A stretch of DNA of 64,000 nucleotides from Perkinsus olseni (Eukaryota; Perkinsozoa; Perkinsida; Perkinsidae): the NCBI GenBank assembly GCA_013115135.1, contig JABANP010000030.1:124001-188000 (forward strand), written 5' to 3'. Positions 34,141-45,532 of this stretch are shown here, piece by piece. The notes beneath the pieces were generated by a model, which was not told the DNA's origin, made no database searches, and saw only the letters and a list, made by a program, of their open reading frames with translations. Position 1 is the stretch's first letter. Each line of letters begins with the position of its first letter. Position numbers and translations under genes: made by a program.

Positions 34141-34898
34141 GAAAATCCCGGCTTCGATAGAGGCCTCGGAACTCGAACGATCGCCTTCACAAGTGAGTCG
34201 TCCGGTCGATACCTCGAGGTTTTCAGCGTCTTTTTAGTTTGTCGATGGCGGTCGGAGAAAAACGGTCACGCGGAAGGAGGCCGAAGCCGAAGAGCAGGGT
34301 ATGATGAGCTTTTCACCCTTGATGTACGCGTGCGTCGGAGGAGAAGAACAAAAGGTGGAGACGTCAGCTCTGGACCTGCGCAATAGCTGCTTTTAGGTCC
34401 GCGAGATTTTACGCGAGGCCGGGGAGGAAAATTGGCCGGAGCTTTTGAAGCAGCAGAATGCGTGAGTAACCCCTGGCACTGCGAGCAGAGGTGGACCGCC
34501 GCAGTTACGGTGACACAGCACTGCACTACGCCGCCCAGCAGGGGAATCGGGACATCGTTTCCCTCCTCCTCGACGCGAATGCCAACCCTGACGCTCAGAA
34601 CCGATACGGTCTCACACCCCTCCATCAAGCGGTGGGACTTGGCGAGCCCTGTCCTGACGATCTCGTTTGTTGCAGGCATCCGTCACCGCTTCGGTGACTT
34701 CGGCGGCCGGCCGGGGCAGACTCGCCGCGGCTGTTGAAGTCGTGCGGGAGCTACTCGAACGGGGAGCTGACAAGTACTTGGAAGGTGAGGGTGGGCGAGC
34801 GCCGACCTCTCGAAGGTGAACTGATATCAGATGAGAAGGGCAAGATACCGTTGGATCTCACTCGCCATGACGACATAAAGTTTTTACTCCTGTTGTGA
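34141..34898 (+). CDS. Ankyrin-repeat protein, module D (possibly continuous with C)
   Basis: An exon reading REAVQKIPASIEASELERSP (about 34128-34190) ends at a GTGAGT donor and joins in phase to VDGGRRKTVTRKEAEAEEQG then MMSFSPLMYACVGGEEQK. Next VREILREAGEENWPELLKQQ, then RRSYGDTALHYAAQQGNRDI, VSLLLDANANPDAQNRYGLT and PLHQAV, a further repeat with VRELLERGADKYLE, and a final exon EKGKIPLDLTRHDDIKFLLL with stop 34896-34898. No independent start codon or leader is evident, which favours fusion to module C. Ankyrin consensus positions are well kept. Confidence 0.55.
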
Positions 34899-35003
34899 CT
34901 CATGGCCAATGCTTGTGTGTCCTATTCATTGACCGTGTCCTAAAGGTGTTGGTGTTGTGCAGTAGTGTACACCGCGATCCGGGCAGCGCATCACCTCATG
35001 GCC

Positions 35004-37058
35004 ATGTCGAGCGAAGTCGCCGGTTCGGTGGGCTTGCGCCCGTTTAATTCTCTCAGTCAGCCTAGGTTCGAAGGCCATGGAGAAAGGTTCAGAGAAATCG
35101 GGCGAGATGGTCGGAGAAGAAGTAGCGGGTCCACAGGCGAGCTACTTCTGAAACTCAGAATCGACATTGAACTGGTTTTCTGAACACCCCATACGACCCG
35201 CTTCAGGTCGTCCACCACCCGCCCCTGTTCTGTCGGCCTACCGCTGGCCAGGCTCCATCCGCCATGCATCAGGACTCGGTGAAAACTTCGAATCCCGTAC
35301 AAGAGCTCCTGAGGCACTCGAGAAGAGAGCGGTTGATTCCCTCTCGCGAGTACTGGACGAGTCGGAAGCTCTCCTAGCGTCGTAAGGAGATGGAGCTGCA
35401 TCAGCTCGTGAAGACCATCGTCATCGTGACCGCGACCAGACCGGCTCGAGTCGGCTCGAGTCGAATGCGTACCAGTCCTCAATCTCTTTTCTCTAATACA
35501 TGCTCGGCTTCCCTATTTTTTGGTCGCTGTCGGGGTGTTCCATCGCTCGAGGTCTAGAAGTACTTCTCAATTCTTCTGGTCCGGCAGGGCTCCGGAGATC
35601 CACAGAGCTCCCTCTCCCCGGCGAGTAGACTCGTACCAACGGCAACCGGAGTAGGACCGTTTTCCCCATCCGTCTCAATAGGAAATATGTAGATTTCTGC
35701 TCAACCTTCGGGAAAGGCGCGACCAGGATGCCGAGAGACAGCGAAGAGAAGAACGTCTACGGCGACGACAAAGGTGGAGGGATATGCCGTGCCCGGTGCT
35801 CCAGTCCATACTTCCAGGCGCAAGGCCGAGGAAGCACGGACGGAACTCCAGCGACAACGCCTCATGCTACGGGAGCGCATCGAGAGAGAACGAATCCTGA
35901 GCGTCAGTGCTAGGCCTCTTCAGCGGTCCGCATCGATGACGTTTAGGAAAAAAAGAAGCAGAAGCGCTCTGCTGTTGTACGGAAGCTGCGAGAGAAGTTG
36001 AAGTGTGTGGGTAAGGAACAACCGACCATCGTCACTAGAATACTGTTGGTGTTATTAGGGGAAGAGCGTATCTATGATAAGGCCTATCAGAGTTCGATCG
36101 AAAGCGACCACCCGACGCTCGCGGTAAAGAGAATTCGGACTGCTTTTCACGGAAGTTCTGTTAGCAGATCGAGAATGGAAGGCCGAAGAATTATGCGGAT
36201 ACGTTCCTTACTGAGCCGGCATACCCTCCCGACGTCGTACACCAAGCTCTAGTTCCACCGGAAATACGTCACCGAGTGAAACTGCAGGTGGAGGCATGCT
36301 CTTGCATCATCATCGGCACGATGACGATTATCGAGCCTCGTTTCGTAGCCCCCACCGCGACCTAACCCCCGCCCACCGAAGTCCTCTCGGAGAAAGCCTG
36401 CCACTCCCCGACCACAGGTAACCTTGAGAGCAAGTTGAGTAGGTGTATGATATGCCCGCCCAACCATCAAGGATTTATTGGTTCAGACCGTCAAAGATCT
36501 ACCAGAAGGAGCAGACCTCGCGGTTGAGCTCCCAAAGCTTTTCCCTGGTCTTCGGGGTAGTGGTTTGGCCCGAAAGCCTACAAGAAACTCACTCTTCAGG
36601 CTTCAAGGCCGGCCGACGTCTCCTGGAGTCGGCGGGCCCCTCAATGGCCGCGATCGCTGGTATTTGTTTGAGACTCGAATTTTTTTGCGATCCTTGCGTG
36701 GTCGCAGACAGCGAGAGAACGACGACTGAATCACTAGTCAGACAGAAGGAAGATCTCAGAGACGTTCATAGTAGCATAATGGCGCAGCTCGGGAAGGACA
36801 TGCGTTGGTAAAGCGATAAGATCATGGTTTGTGCAGATCATTCTGCGAGTGTTATCAGGTATAAAAGCGAGTTGGAGCAGCGCCTAGCCGACATAATGCA
36901 GGTCGCGGAGGCCAAGGAGCCCTCGGGAATCAAATTGTCCCTTGCGTTGCCTGTTTTCAGGGTTCGATCAGTACGTCCATTCACCTATGTCAAGAGTCAT
37001 TTCTGATGAATTTTCAGATGCAGCCAATGACTGCAAGATTCTGATTGGAATACCATGA
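35004..37058 (+). CDS. Coiled-coil protein, unrecognised
   Basis: Not recognised. The first ATG considered is at 35004 (MSSEVAGS before a GTGGGC donor); another possibility is an ATG near 35079. Coiled-coil exons include RRKAEEARTELQRQRLMLRE (about 35825-35885) with RIERERIL, a basic helix QKRSAVVRKLREKLKCV (about 35958-36010), then a proline-containing segment YADTFLTEPAYPPDVVHQAL (about 36190-36285), VQTVKDLPEGADLAVELPKL (about 36480-36540), the helix RQKEDLRDVHSSIMAQLGKD (about 36740-36800), YKSELEQRLADIMQ (about 36860) and a terminal exon QYVHSPMSRVISDEFSDAAN ending at 37058. The heptad-like charged pattern suggests a cytoskeletal or scaffold role, which is inference. Confidence 0.45.
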
Positions 37059-37220
37059 TCGTCATGAGCGTCTTTCCCTGAGCTTCGTGTTGAAAGGTGA
37101 CTCGTCGCGCGCGATGAATCTTGCGTTCATATCATCACATGGCCAGTTGCCAAAGACAGTTTCCCCTATACGCGTAAACTGGCAACAGAACACATGAGCG
37201 TTTGATATGGTACTTAGTTA

Positions 37221-38517
37221 TCAAGTAAACCTTGATGGTCTTGACAAAGCTGAGATTGCCGCCGAGTCTCCTCGGACTTCTCCGAACTGCTCATCATAAA
37301 TAGCATAGCTGACGATTCCGACTATCCAGCACAGTAAGATAACAACCTTCAATATTCTCGGAAAGGGCAAGCAGTTGCACGCCAGAAGCAATGATAACAG
37401 CAATCTGAAAAGAGGAAAGCCCAGTCGTAAACAGAGGACAGGAGGAAAGGAACTCGCCTACCCGATTGTTGTAGCGGTGACACTATTGGTGACGAGTCGA
37501 GGCACCATAGGGGACAATATTAAAAATGTCAAATATGTCAGTATACCCGGCTGAGTCCACCTGCTCACAGTTAAACCTCTCTCGCGATTGTGAGCTCATA
37601 GTTCTACCTTAAACATCGATCCCACCGACTTCGACCCACCGGTTCTTCTTCCTCCCTGTGCGCTCGGAATCCAGCAGGCAATTTCGGGCCGACCTACCAG
37701 GAGAATCTCGGAGTCTCCTATCCTGCGTGGTGCCTCACCTGACTGGATACCATGTCCTTAGCCTCTGACACAGCATCTTTCATGACTCCCGAAATCCCGC
37801 GATTCCGAATGTCCCCAGCGAGATCGGCAAGAGCCGACATCTCATCTCTCACGAAGTCGCCAATCTTCGACACCGTGCTTGGGGTGGACGAATCACCACC
37901 AGAGGCTCTACGGCCGTTGGCAGTTGCGTAGTTCACACTGGGTGGAGGAGGAGGGGTTGCTTGAGCTTCATAATTTTGCATCCACGAGAAGTCTTCCTCC
38001 TCTTGCTCTGGTGAGGCCTCTTCGGGATTGTTTTGAGAATCGGTATTTTTCGGCCGACGAATGTTGAAGAGACGGACCGACTTGATAGCGCCATCCTGTA
38101 GCTTAATAGCGTACCTGAGGCGAGCCTGCAAAAACCTCGAAATTGATCGCTTGCTACCGGTTGTGCTGCATATCGTAGCCAACCACCGTACCGAACTCGC
38201 CGTTCATCCACGGAAAGCTGGTGAGTCCACACAGCTGGACGGACTGAAGGGGGAAGATCCTGATGGGAGCGAATCTTCCGCTGCCCTACTTCTCCTTCCG
38301 CCGGCCATTCCTGGTCGAGAACTCCGTCTTCAGCGGGCCCGTCCTCGATGTCTCGGCTGCCTATGATGCTCCGCCCTTTGTTGGCACCGACCCCAGTGGC
38401 TGCTGCAGCCGCAGCGCCGAGGACACTCACATCCACGTCACTCGAAGAACAGGAGTCGGACGAAGAAGAGGACGAGGACGTCGATAGCGACTGTGGACGT
38501 CGAGGCGTGTGCAGCAT
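37221..38517 (-). CDS. Unrecognised protein with serine-rich N-terminus and C-terminal membrane helix
   Basis: The ATG at 38517 (minus) gives MLHTPRRPQSLS followed by a serine/aspartate-rich run. Later exons read FPWMNGEFGTVVGYDMQHN then RYAIKLQDGAIKSVRLFNIR (about 38200-38060). This is a small beta-barrel-like motif (G.V.GYD....RYAIKL.DG) seen in KOW/MIB-type or SH3-like repeats that pair MYND and ankyrin proteins. A proline-rich linker follows, then an amphipathic helix (IGDFVRDEMSALADLAGDIR), and a last exon (about 37403-37221) with a hydrophobic segment (LLSLLLACNCLPF, VVILLCWIVGIVSYAIY) and a short tail. The SQVR at about 37735 is followed by a GTGAGG donor, which supports joining to the membrane exon. 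Tail-anchor topology is inferred. Confidence 0.45.
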
Positions 38518-38629
38518 TAGATGCAACTACAACTCACCAAATCACTCCTGGTTCAACTCTGCGAATACAGAGACTTGAGGAGACAATTGTTTTTATGCTA
38601 CACAAGGGTGTTCAATAGTCACAATGAAG

Positions 38630-39687
38630 TCATTCAACTGATGACGCTTCGACCTGGCTTGGCCAGTCCGGATCAGGGCTCATACCCTCCATCTCGATAT
38701 TAACCATCTTGCTGGGAGGTGCGTCCGGAGGTGCCCACGAGGGAGCGCGAAGCAGGGCAATCAGAAAGGCCAGGACAATTAAACCGTTCACGGCAACCGT
38801 GCAGCCAACTTCGATTTGAACCCAGAGGCCATAGTCGCCCGTAAGTGCCTGTTGAAGTGGCGAGATTTGGTTGTACGAGTAGAACGTGATGGAGGCCAAT
38901 CCGAGAATTATGAATGCAGAGACGGCCAACGCTGGCAGGGTATAGTCTGCGGGCAGTGGCCCGGAACAGCAAACGCTGAGTGCCATCAGGTGCATGAGCG
39001 CAATCACGCCGATACTGCCAGCTGCGAGAACAGCGATACAAAGATTTCTGGGAGAGGGTACTGCGGGTATCACTGACAGGGCCAGCCACACGACGAAGGC
39101 GCAAAGGACCGGTACTGCTCCGGAGCAACAGCCGCTGTACGACCGGAACCAGATCCAGCAACAGGCCAGTAGAAACAAAAAGTGCAAAGTCAATCCTGGT
39201 GGAAGGAATCTGGCGAGGCAAGGCAGGGTCAGCGACTGCGACACCACCATAACGACTAGGAGCCAAAAAGCGACAAGCGACTGGTTGGAGCTCCAAGAAG
39301 GCTTCATTTTCTGCTTGTAGTAATCATCATGAATCGAGTCATCATCGATGGGATTGCCAATGACTTCGGGGGGAACTGAGTACTGTGTTCGGCGTAGTGC
39401 TTCGGACACCGCTGCAATTCGGCAAGACCAAGCAAACAGAAGGAGGCCAACCAAGAAAATCGCGAGGTCTGACCACCACGGGGTGTCATCTTGGCTGGCC
39501 ACTTCGAAAGCATCACCCCCGATACGCCATCGCTCTTTCCAGGCCTCAGCTCTGCCGTCTATAATCGACCGGCTGAACCAAGCATAGTGCCGGCAAACAG
39601 CTAGAAGTGTCAGAAAAGCGCCCATGAGAAGGACCAAGCAAAGTAGACCTCCTCGGCGATGTGTTGCCGAGTGAATGATGAGTGACA
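38630..39687 (-). CDS. Eight-helix membrane protein, unrecognised
   Basis: A single uninterrupted frame on the minus strand, unusual here. The ATG at 39687 gives MSLIIHSATHRRGGLLCLVL; upstream in-frame ATGs exist (about 39765). Eight hydrophobic segments are visible: LLCLVLLMGAFLTLLAV, LAIFLVGLLLFAWSC, LVAFWLLVVMVVSQSL, LHFLFLLACCWIWF, VPVLCAFVVWLALSVI, LCIAVLAAGSIGVIALMHLM, LPALAVSAFIILGLASITFY and VAVNGLIVLAFLIALL. A charged loop (DDDSIHDDYYKQK) separates helices 2 and 3, and the C-terminus is short and acidic. No transporter signature recognised. Sits 0.2 kb downstream of SPT4 on the same strand. Confidence 0.7.
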
Positions 39688-39904
39688 TTGAGATTGATGA
39701 AAAACGCAAGGCTGAGAGGACTGATGATGCCCGTTGACGTCCGAGATTCAAGAGCATTAGAGACCACATCGACAGGCTCAAATTCGGTGGTCCAGTGTCC
39801 CCAAGTCCCCACACACAGCGCGAGCTACACCTGCCTGTTCGGGTGCTTCCGAAATGGTGACGCCGTAAAACGCAACAGAAGAACCTATGAAGTAAACAGC
39901 CCCT

Positions 39905-40528
39905 TCAGTAGTCCTCTTCATACTCATCGTCGTAATCCCTAAGGGAACAAGAAAGTGCCTGACGGATGGCGAAATGAGGATGCACTCACCCTTGGGCCTC
40001 TCCGTCTCCTTGAGCCGCGACTGCATACATGCCAGCGCAGAAGGTACCTGCGAGAAAGCTAGAACGAGACGAACCGCGTCAGAGGGCGGTCTACTCAATT
40101 TCAGTTGGCGGGCCACCCAGCTTCTGGCCGGGTTCATCACCGAAACTCCTCTGAAAAATGCGGAACTCGGTGGGACTTTGCAGATGATAGCATCGCGAGG
40201 TACCCAGAGAAGTTCTTGGTGGTGTAGTCCTCCACAAGAGTCTTGTCCCCTTCCATGTCGATGTCCTGACAGTTAGGGCAGCCATGGCGGACGAATTGCG
40301 ACACTGAGAGGATGATGTGGCACCTGAAACGAGGCAAAGGTCTGGTTTATTCGCCGCTTGTAGAGCCCTACCTCAAGCAGCACCTCAGCTGATGGCTGTT
40401 AAGCGTGTCTGGTATCATCGAGACGACCTGGAAGTGATCACCCTCAATGAAGAAACATAAATCGTGGTTACTACCATCGGCCGCTGATTTCCCTCGTCCG
40501 ACATCTCCTCGTCATCAGAGTACGCCAT
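39905..40528 (-). CDS. SPT4: Transcription elongation factor SPT4
   Basis: SPT4 pairs with the SPT5 NGN domain (DSIF) on RNA polymerase II. The ATG at 40528 (minus) gives MAYSDDEEMSDEGNQRPM, an acidic leader. A 47-nt intron joins it in phase to IPDTLNSHQLRCCLR, then CHIILSVSQFVRHGCPNCQD with MEGDKTLVEDYTTKNFSG. This gives the four-cysteine zinc finger (C-x2-C ... C-x2-C, the second pair CPNC) and the S/NFxG motif. A further intron restores GVSVMNPARSWVARQLKLSR, matching the family's I-A-MM-P-x-x-SWV block, and SDAVRLVLAFSQVPS, matching GVYAVSVTG. The extreme C-terminus is unresolved: after ERPK a GTGAGT donor leads either to a frame ending at 39905 or to another ending. Each splice was checked for phase. 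Confidence 0.82.
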
Positions 40529-40779
40529 TTGAGCAGGGCACCGATCCCTCTGGGAGACGGCGAGTTGGACGACTTTCCGAACGCAACTACAAGCGGTACG
40601 GCACGAAACAGGCACTATGAATTCTGTTGCGAAGGCAGCTCTAGGAAGTCCCCTATCTCCTCGGGACTGGGCGGGAACGGAGCGGCTGTTGATTGTGGAG
40701 TGTACTCATCAATTGGGCGAAGAAGAACACTGAGGACGATGCCTGAGCACGGTAGAAGATAGTCCCATATATCGCCTTG

Positions 40780-42810
40780 AGATATCACATATATTTCTCC
40801 AGCAATAACTGCTACGAATCGTGCGAAATTCGCGAACCGAGAGAACGGGAATTTCCCATTCTAACTGGCGACATCAATAGGCTCCTAGCCTTCGCCCGGA
40901 AAAGGCGCAAAATCTATCAAACCTCCCACATTTTTCACCGCCGCGAGAGCGAAAGAGCTGTAGTGTGTCCATTCCCAACGGAAACGTAATCTCATTCCGG
41001 GCGAATGCTGAACCGATCCATCTACGAAAGGCCCTCTCAAAGAGTCCGCTTTTCGGTGCGAAGAGTCCGAGCAAAATTTATCCCAACGCGAATCTGTACC
41101 GCAGAGTATATGAGCCAGCCCATTATCACCTGTATTCTCCAACCGAGAGTCGAAGACATCGCACTGGTCAATCGACAGATCCAAATAGTGTGCACCAGAG
41201 CTCGATGCTAGCATCTTCTGTAGATGAGGGGACTCCGGAAGCAAGCATCCATAGGCACCGAAGAGACGAGGTTCTTGCACTTCCCCTGGATTGACGATGC
41301 ACTTCTCAACCACTATGTAAACCTGCACATACCCGAACAATCCATCTCGGAACATCAGGAGCTGTGACGGGACTACGAAAGTGCGTAAGAGCTCGGTTCT
41401 TTACGCCCCTCTTTTCTGTACGCGGAAGCGAGATGTTGTTCTCAACTCGGGAGTCTCCAGCCGGAAGCATCGAAACGCTCAGAAGACGCACAGCCCACCC
41501 GAAGGGTAATGCAGGGGCTGCCAGCCCCCCGCGGAAAGACGCTGCAAAATTTATGATCAGCAGTGCGCTTAACAATGCCAACACCGAGACGAGGGCAACA
41601 AAGATGCTCTCCCGAGAGGTGAAATCCTGCAAAGAATCGAAGACCCGAGCATCGGAAATACAGAAAGATGATCCGTCAGACCACCAGAGACCTTTTGCCA
41701 GCAATAATCGATTCATCCGACTACTACCTCTCCCTTCACAATCGGCATCTCCTCGTCCTTCCACGACGCACTCGCTCCCATCCTCTGCTCATTTCTCAGT
41801 AGATTCTGCCGCTCGAGTACTAGACTCTTTTCGCCGTGCAGGTTGACTATGCTAACGTTGATGTTCTCCAGCCAGTCGGGAATATTAAAAACGGAAACGG
41901 ACGCCACCGCCCACTCCTTTGCGGGCTTCGACTCTTCTTCTGTGAGGAACTGAGCCTTTCTGGAAAGCAACTCAAGCTGACGCAACGATGACGCGTGGAG
42001 AACTTCTTCGGCACGAGGCACTGGTTCTACATACCTGAAGTCAACTATTGTCTCTTAAGCAAAATACATACTTATAATTGGGCGAGCTTCCTTCCGCCCT
42101 TGGATACCGTGAGAATTTCGTACCGGCTGAGGCGCGTCGGTCCAGGGGAAAGAAGACCCCCAGAGAACGAACGATAATCCACAGGTTGTTGTTATGAAAT
42201 CCAACCGAGGGAAGCGAGGGAACTTCAGTACCTTGTCGTTCAAGTCGGAGTATAGATTGCACCACTACGAGACGTGGTCGCGGCGAATATGAACGATTTA
42301 CAACCATGAATCTTCTCCGCCCTCCCCCATAGCATTACCGTTGAGAGGCGTAAAGGGCAAATGCCTCCCGTCCATCCTTCGCCGCCGCTCGCAGCACGAT
42401 TATGCAGCAGCAAACCAAAGCTAGAGCCTCCGAAGACTCTGCGCTGGACCCTAGTATCACAGCAATGTTCACCTGAGGAGGCCCGGCCCAGATACAGCAC
42501 TGAAAGTGAAAATACTGATCATCATCATTATTCCTTAACTGCATCGGCAGTACTATTAGATCTCCGCCCCACGTCCAAACGCCTGATTCCAGCGCAGCCA
42601 ACTACCGGTGCTCCCAGCATATACTTCGTAGCATCCTTCGCGATGGCAACAACTTCCGTAAGAGACAAGAGCGCGTGGCCGGTTGGTGGCAGTTCGAACG
42701 CGCGCCAAAATCCCGGTAGCAATCTGAATGTATTAGTGACAGAATTCCTCGCAGGACAAATACCACCTCGCGTTGCAGAAATCGAGAGCGTCCACAGCAG
42801 GGCCATCATC
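40780..42810 (-). CDS. Unrecognised membrane-protein coding region (exons incompletely resolved)
   Basis: Several minus-strand open blocks look coding and partly hydrophobic but I cannot name the family. They include ALLSLTEVVAIAKDATKYML (about 42690), EALALVCCCIIVLRAAAKDG (about 42400-42450), EEVLHASSLRQLELLSRKAQ with VFNIPDWLENINVSIVNLHG (about 42010-41830), SIFVALVSVLALLSALLIIN (about 41610-41560), and a cysteine-containing C-terminal block (DSRLENTGDNGLAHILCGTD, about 41150-41090) with RMRFRWEW-like sequence. A transmembrane protein with at least two helices is likely. Exon order is by position only; more than one gene is possible. Confidence 0.35.
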
Positions 42811-43377
42811 TGACGGCGGAGTATTGCAGCCGACCAGAAGGCGATCGGATATCTTCGAAACGTCTGCCCGCCAGGAAGCGGTCGAGCTCCGCGATGCTGT
42901 CTCTTGATCCAGAGAGAGTTTACCTATTCCGGCATGCTGCTCGTCAAATCTTATCGAGCCCTCAGCTCACGTGTTTCGAAGGTTCTATGGGTTTGCCCGT
43001 TAACGTAGTTGAAAACTGATGATAAAAGTCGCCACATTAAAAATAGTGAAAGTCCCACAGGAGATCCTGGAAGTGATAACCAGCAGCCCGCCGCGAGGAC
43101 GTAAACGCAAGTTGTAGTGATTGCTCCTGAAACAGAACCATCGTTGAGGGAGAGGTGATTTATATTGGAAAGTAAGCGGAAAGTGGGTAATCGGCCAACT
43201 AGCAGATCTGCAAATCCCCGAAACACGACGCAAGTCGAAAGTTTAAAGTTCAAGTCGAAGTTGCATGATTAGACGGGTTACGTTTAAAGTAAGCGGTCTA
43301 ATTTACGCTTCGTTTACGTTTACGTCCAGTTACGATTCGACGTGACGAACCGACCACAGGAAAGGCCCGACTGTGCG

Positions 43378-43689
43378 TCAAGTTTTACTTCTCGGCACTC
43401 CACGAGCGATCGTCCACATTTGATCCGCCAAGATAACCATAATCCCGAGGGTAACCGTAAAGAGCCGCAGCGAGGGAGACTCGACAGCCAGATGACCCTG
43501 AGATCGGAGAAATGCGAAGGCTCGGACTGAACCAGAATAGCAGGAAGGTTGCACGGTGCCGTGCCAGTCTGGCGAAGTCTCTTGGTACGGTCGAATTAGT
43601 ACCAACTGGGCAGCCAGCACCATTCCGATGACCACGAGATGGAGCCGATGCAGTCGACTTAGCCGACGATGTACCTCGGGCGCTGCCAT
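43378..43689 (-). CDS. Small two-helix membrane protein, hypothetical
   Basis: A minus-strand ATG at 43689 gives MAAPEVHRRLSRLHRLHLVV, with a first hydrophobic helix (LHLVVIGMVLAAQLVLI), a polar loop with one cysteine, and a second helix (LRLFTVTLGIMVILADQMW), stop at 43378; 103 residues. A longer 216-codon frame (43385-44035) runs on the same strand in another frame and is arginine/serine rich, so the reading frame choice is uncertain. A hydrophobic block at 43250-42960 could be a further exon. Confidence 0.35.
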   Translation of the reverse strand: MAAPEVHRRLSRLHRLHLVVIGMVLAAQLVLIRPYQETSPDWHGTVQPSCYSGSVRAFAFLRSQGHLAVESPSLRLFTVTLGIMVILADQMWTIARGVPRSKT

Positions 43690-44050
43690 GGAAGGGGCGG
43701 CGAAAGTAGAGCTCCAAGGGCTGCTGTATCCTCAGCACTACAACGCAACACAACAACAGGCTCGACATCTCGCGCTTCCGCGAACAACCGTTCCTGTGAA
43801 CACCGGATCTTAACCTCCTTCGGCCAATTACGACGGTACACGGAGCTTGAAAGCTGCGAGTGAGTCGCGTTGTCGTTTGCGAATGGGTCAGTCCAGTGGC
43901 AGCTGATGACGTGCTCAAAATTGTAAGGGATAACGTCCGAAGCTGGAGAAGAGGAAAGCGTTCGGGCGTTGGGATCTTCCAAGAGTTCCGCGCAAGATTG
44001 AGGCGCGTGCCCAAGAAAGAGTTTTCCATGACCAAAATAATCCTTCCAGT

Positions 44051-44836
44051 ATGAACTCCCTACTGTTATCGCTGCTCGGATGCAGCACCATCTGCTATGC
44101 TTATGAAGGAGTTGAATGGTTGTTCGGTAAACGCCATAATGGCGATAAATACTATCTGTCGCCCGCGGCCAGCGATCGTGGCCAGAGCTTTTCTATGATG
44201 CAAGCCCATGAAGGCGTTGGCCCGTTCGAGTCTTCGGGCCGTATCTTGATTGGCTATAGAAGCAAGCCGGTGAAGCCTGTGGGAACCGCTACGGTCTACG
44301 TAGTTCCCGAGGGCAAGCCCCAGAGAAGATACACAGTTGCCGTGAATAGCGGCTTAAAGCGTTCGCCATGCTTCTCGGAGATTGTAACCTTATCAGGGGC
44401 CGGCGTCGACGGTCGTGTTCTCGAAGACCTCAATGAAATGTGCGAAAATTACGAGTTCGACCTTCTCCAAGCTCGTGATGATCCAAATGTATCCGGACGT
44501 TACTTCGGTGCAATCAGCCCTGAGCGTACGCTCGAGGTCGATCTCAAGAATAGCGTACCAGTGAACGCATCAGTTAGCGGCATTGAGAGCAGTACGCTAC
44601 TCTTCATGCCGGTCGAGGGACGCTTTCTGTTTGTTAAACTGGCCGATTCCAATGAGCCCAGAATGGTCCTCCCGAAGCGCGGAGACAGTGACGATCAAGA
44701 ACGCGGAAGTAAGCGTATCGGATGGTTGAATTTGGATGAATGGGATACCGCTGCCACCTCAAAGCCTGAAATGAGGATGCGACGTTCCTCGCCTCTATCG
44801 TCTTCCTACGACGCGGATGATGAAAACAGTATTTAA
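44051..44836 (+). CDS. Secreted protein, WLFGK family, copy 1 (intronless)
   Basis: Single-exon gene of 261 codons in a region where nearly everything else has introns. The ATG at 44051 gives a signal peptide (MNSLLLSLLGCSTICYA) followed at once by EGVEWLFGK. Shared with the second copy at 48492: YYLSPAASDRGQS, an ILIGY/FIGY block, ATVYVV, YTVAVNS, PCFSEIV (one cysteine), LEDLNEMCEN, YFGAI, a VPV-ASV-G block and LDEWDT. The C-terminus is a single basic/serine unit (MRRSSPLSSSYDADDE). No known domain recognised. The mature part looks globular with mixed beta content. Probably secreted or on the cell surface; function unknown. Confidence 0.8.
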   Translation: MNSLLLSLLGCSTICYAYEGVEWLFGKRHNGDKYYLSPAASDRGQSFSMMQAHEGVGPFESSGRILIGYRSKPVKPVGTATVYVVPEGKPQRRYTVAVNSGLKRSPCFSEIVTLSGAGVDGRVLEDLNEMCENYEFDLLQARDDPNVSGRYFGAISPERTLEVDLKNSVPVNASVSGIESSTLLFMPVEGRFLFVKLADSNEPRMVLPKRGDSDDQERGSKRIGWLNLDEWDTAATSKPEMRMRRSSPLSSSYDADDENSI

Positions 44837-45026
44837 GAGTGTAGGCGAAATTGTTGCGGTCGTGCCTGGCGTATCCACTAGTCTTGTCTTTACGTTGTGA
44901 GTGCTGTTATCTCAAGTGTTCTTGGTGCGATTTCTAACCGCCCGAAGCTGTAACCGCTAATGCATGTGACTGATGTTCTACGATGAGGCGGAATTGTTGC
45001 GTGAGTGTTCCACGTTTTCACTGAGG

Positions 45027-45043
45027 AGTCGCAAGTTGCGACT
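45027..45043. repeat. Hairpin downstream of WLFGK copy 1
   Basis: AGTCGCAA / TTGCGACT, 8-bp perfect arms around one base, about 190 nt after the stop of the copy 1 gene. It may lie in the 3' UTR. Confidence 0.55.
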
Positions 45044-45532
45044 GAATATTGAAACTAAATTCTAGTATCATACACAAACATGTACATGAAACGCTACCTC
45101 AATATCAGTCAGCCATTACAGCATGGGAAAAAGCAACCCGTTAGAGGCTGAGCAGCTTCGACTGAAAGCTCCTCCACACAGGTCAGCCACTCGGACAGAC
45201 TCTTCGATTCAACTGTTAGACCTAGCAGCAGCTACAGTGAAGTCTCTCATCGGTTCACATGCCGATGAAATTATCAAGATGGCCATGCCTGGATGCACAC
45301 GACGCCGGTGAAGTCGCTGAATGGAAGGTGAAAACCTGTAACAGTCCTTAACGTCCCTCTCCGAGCTGCGATTTCTGAAGGCCACACCGCGAATACAAGA
45401 GAGTCCCGTTTCGGTACCCATTGTCCCCCTCAGTCAGCGTCGCCGACTGAGCGTGATCGTGACACAGAATCCCTGGGCGATAGCGTCAACCCAGTATTGA
45501 GCGCTTGCATAAACTCGACTCCTTTCGTCGCA

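Noticed and set aside
43250..43340. TTTACGTTTACG-like telomere-type repeats
   Set aside because: Too few and irregular, and not a known telomere unit.
43385..44035. 216-codon minus-strand frame
   Set aside because: No recognisable features and low-complexity R/S/T content; the overlapping 103-codon frame has two clean membrane helices. Kept only as a caveat.
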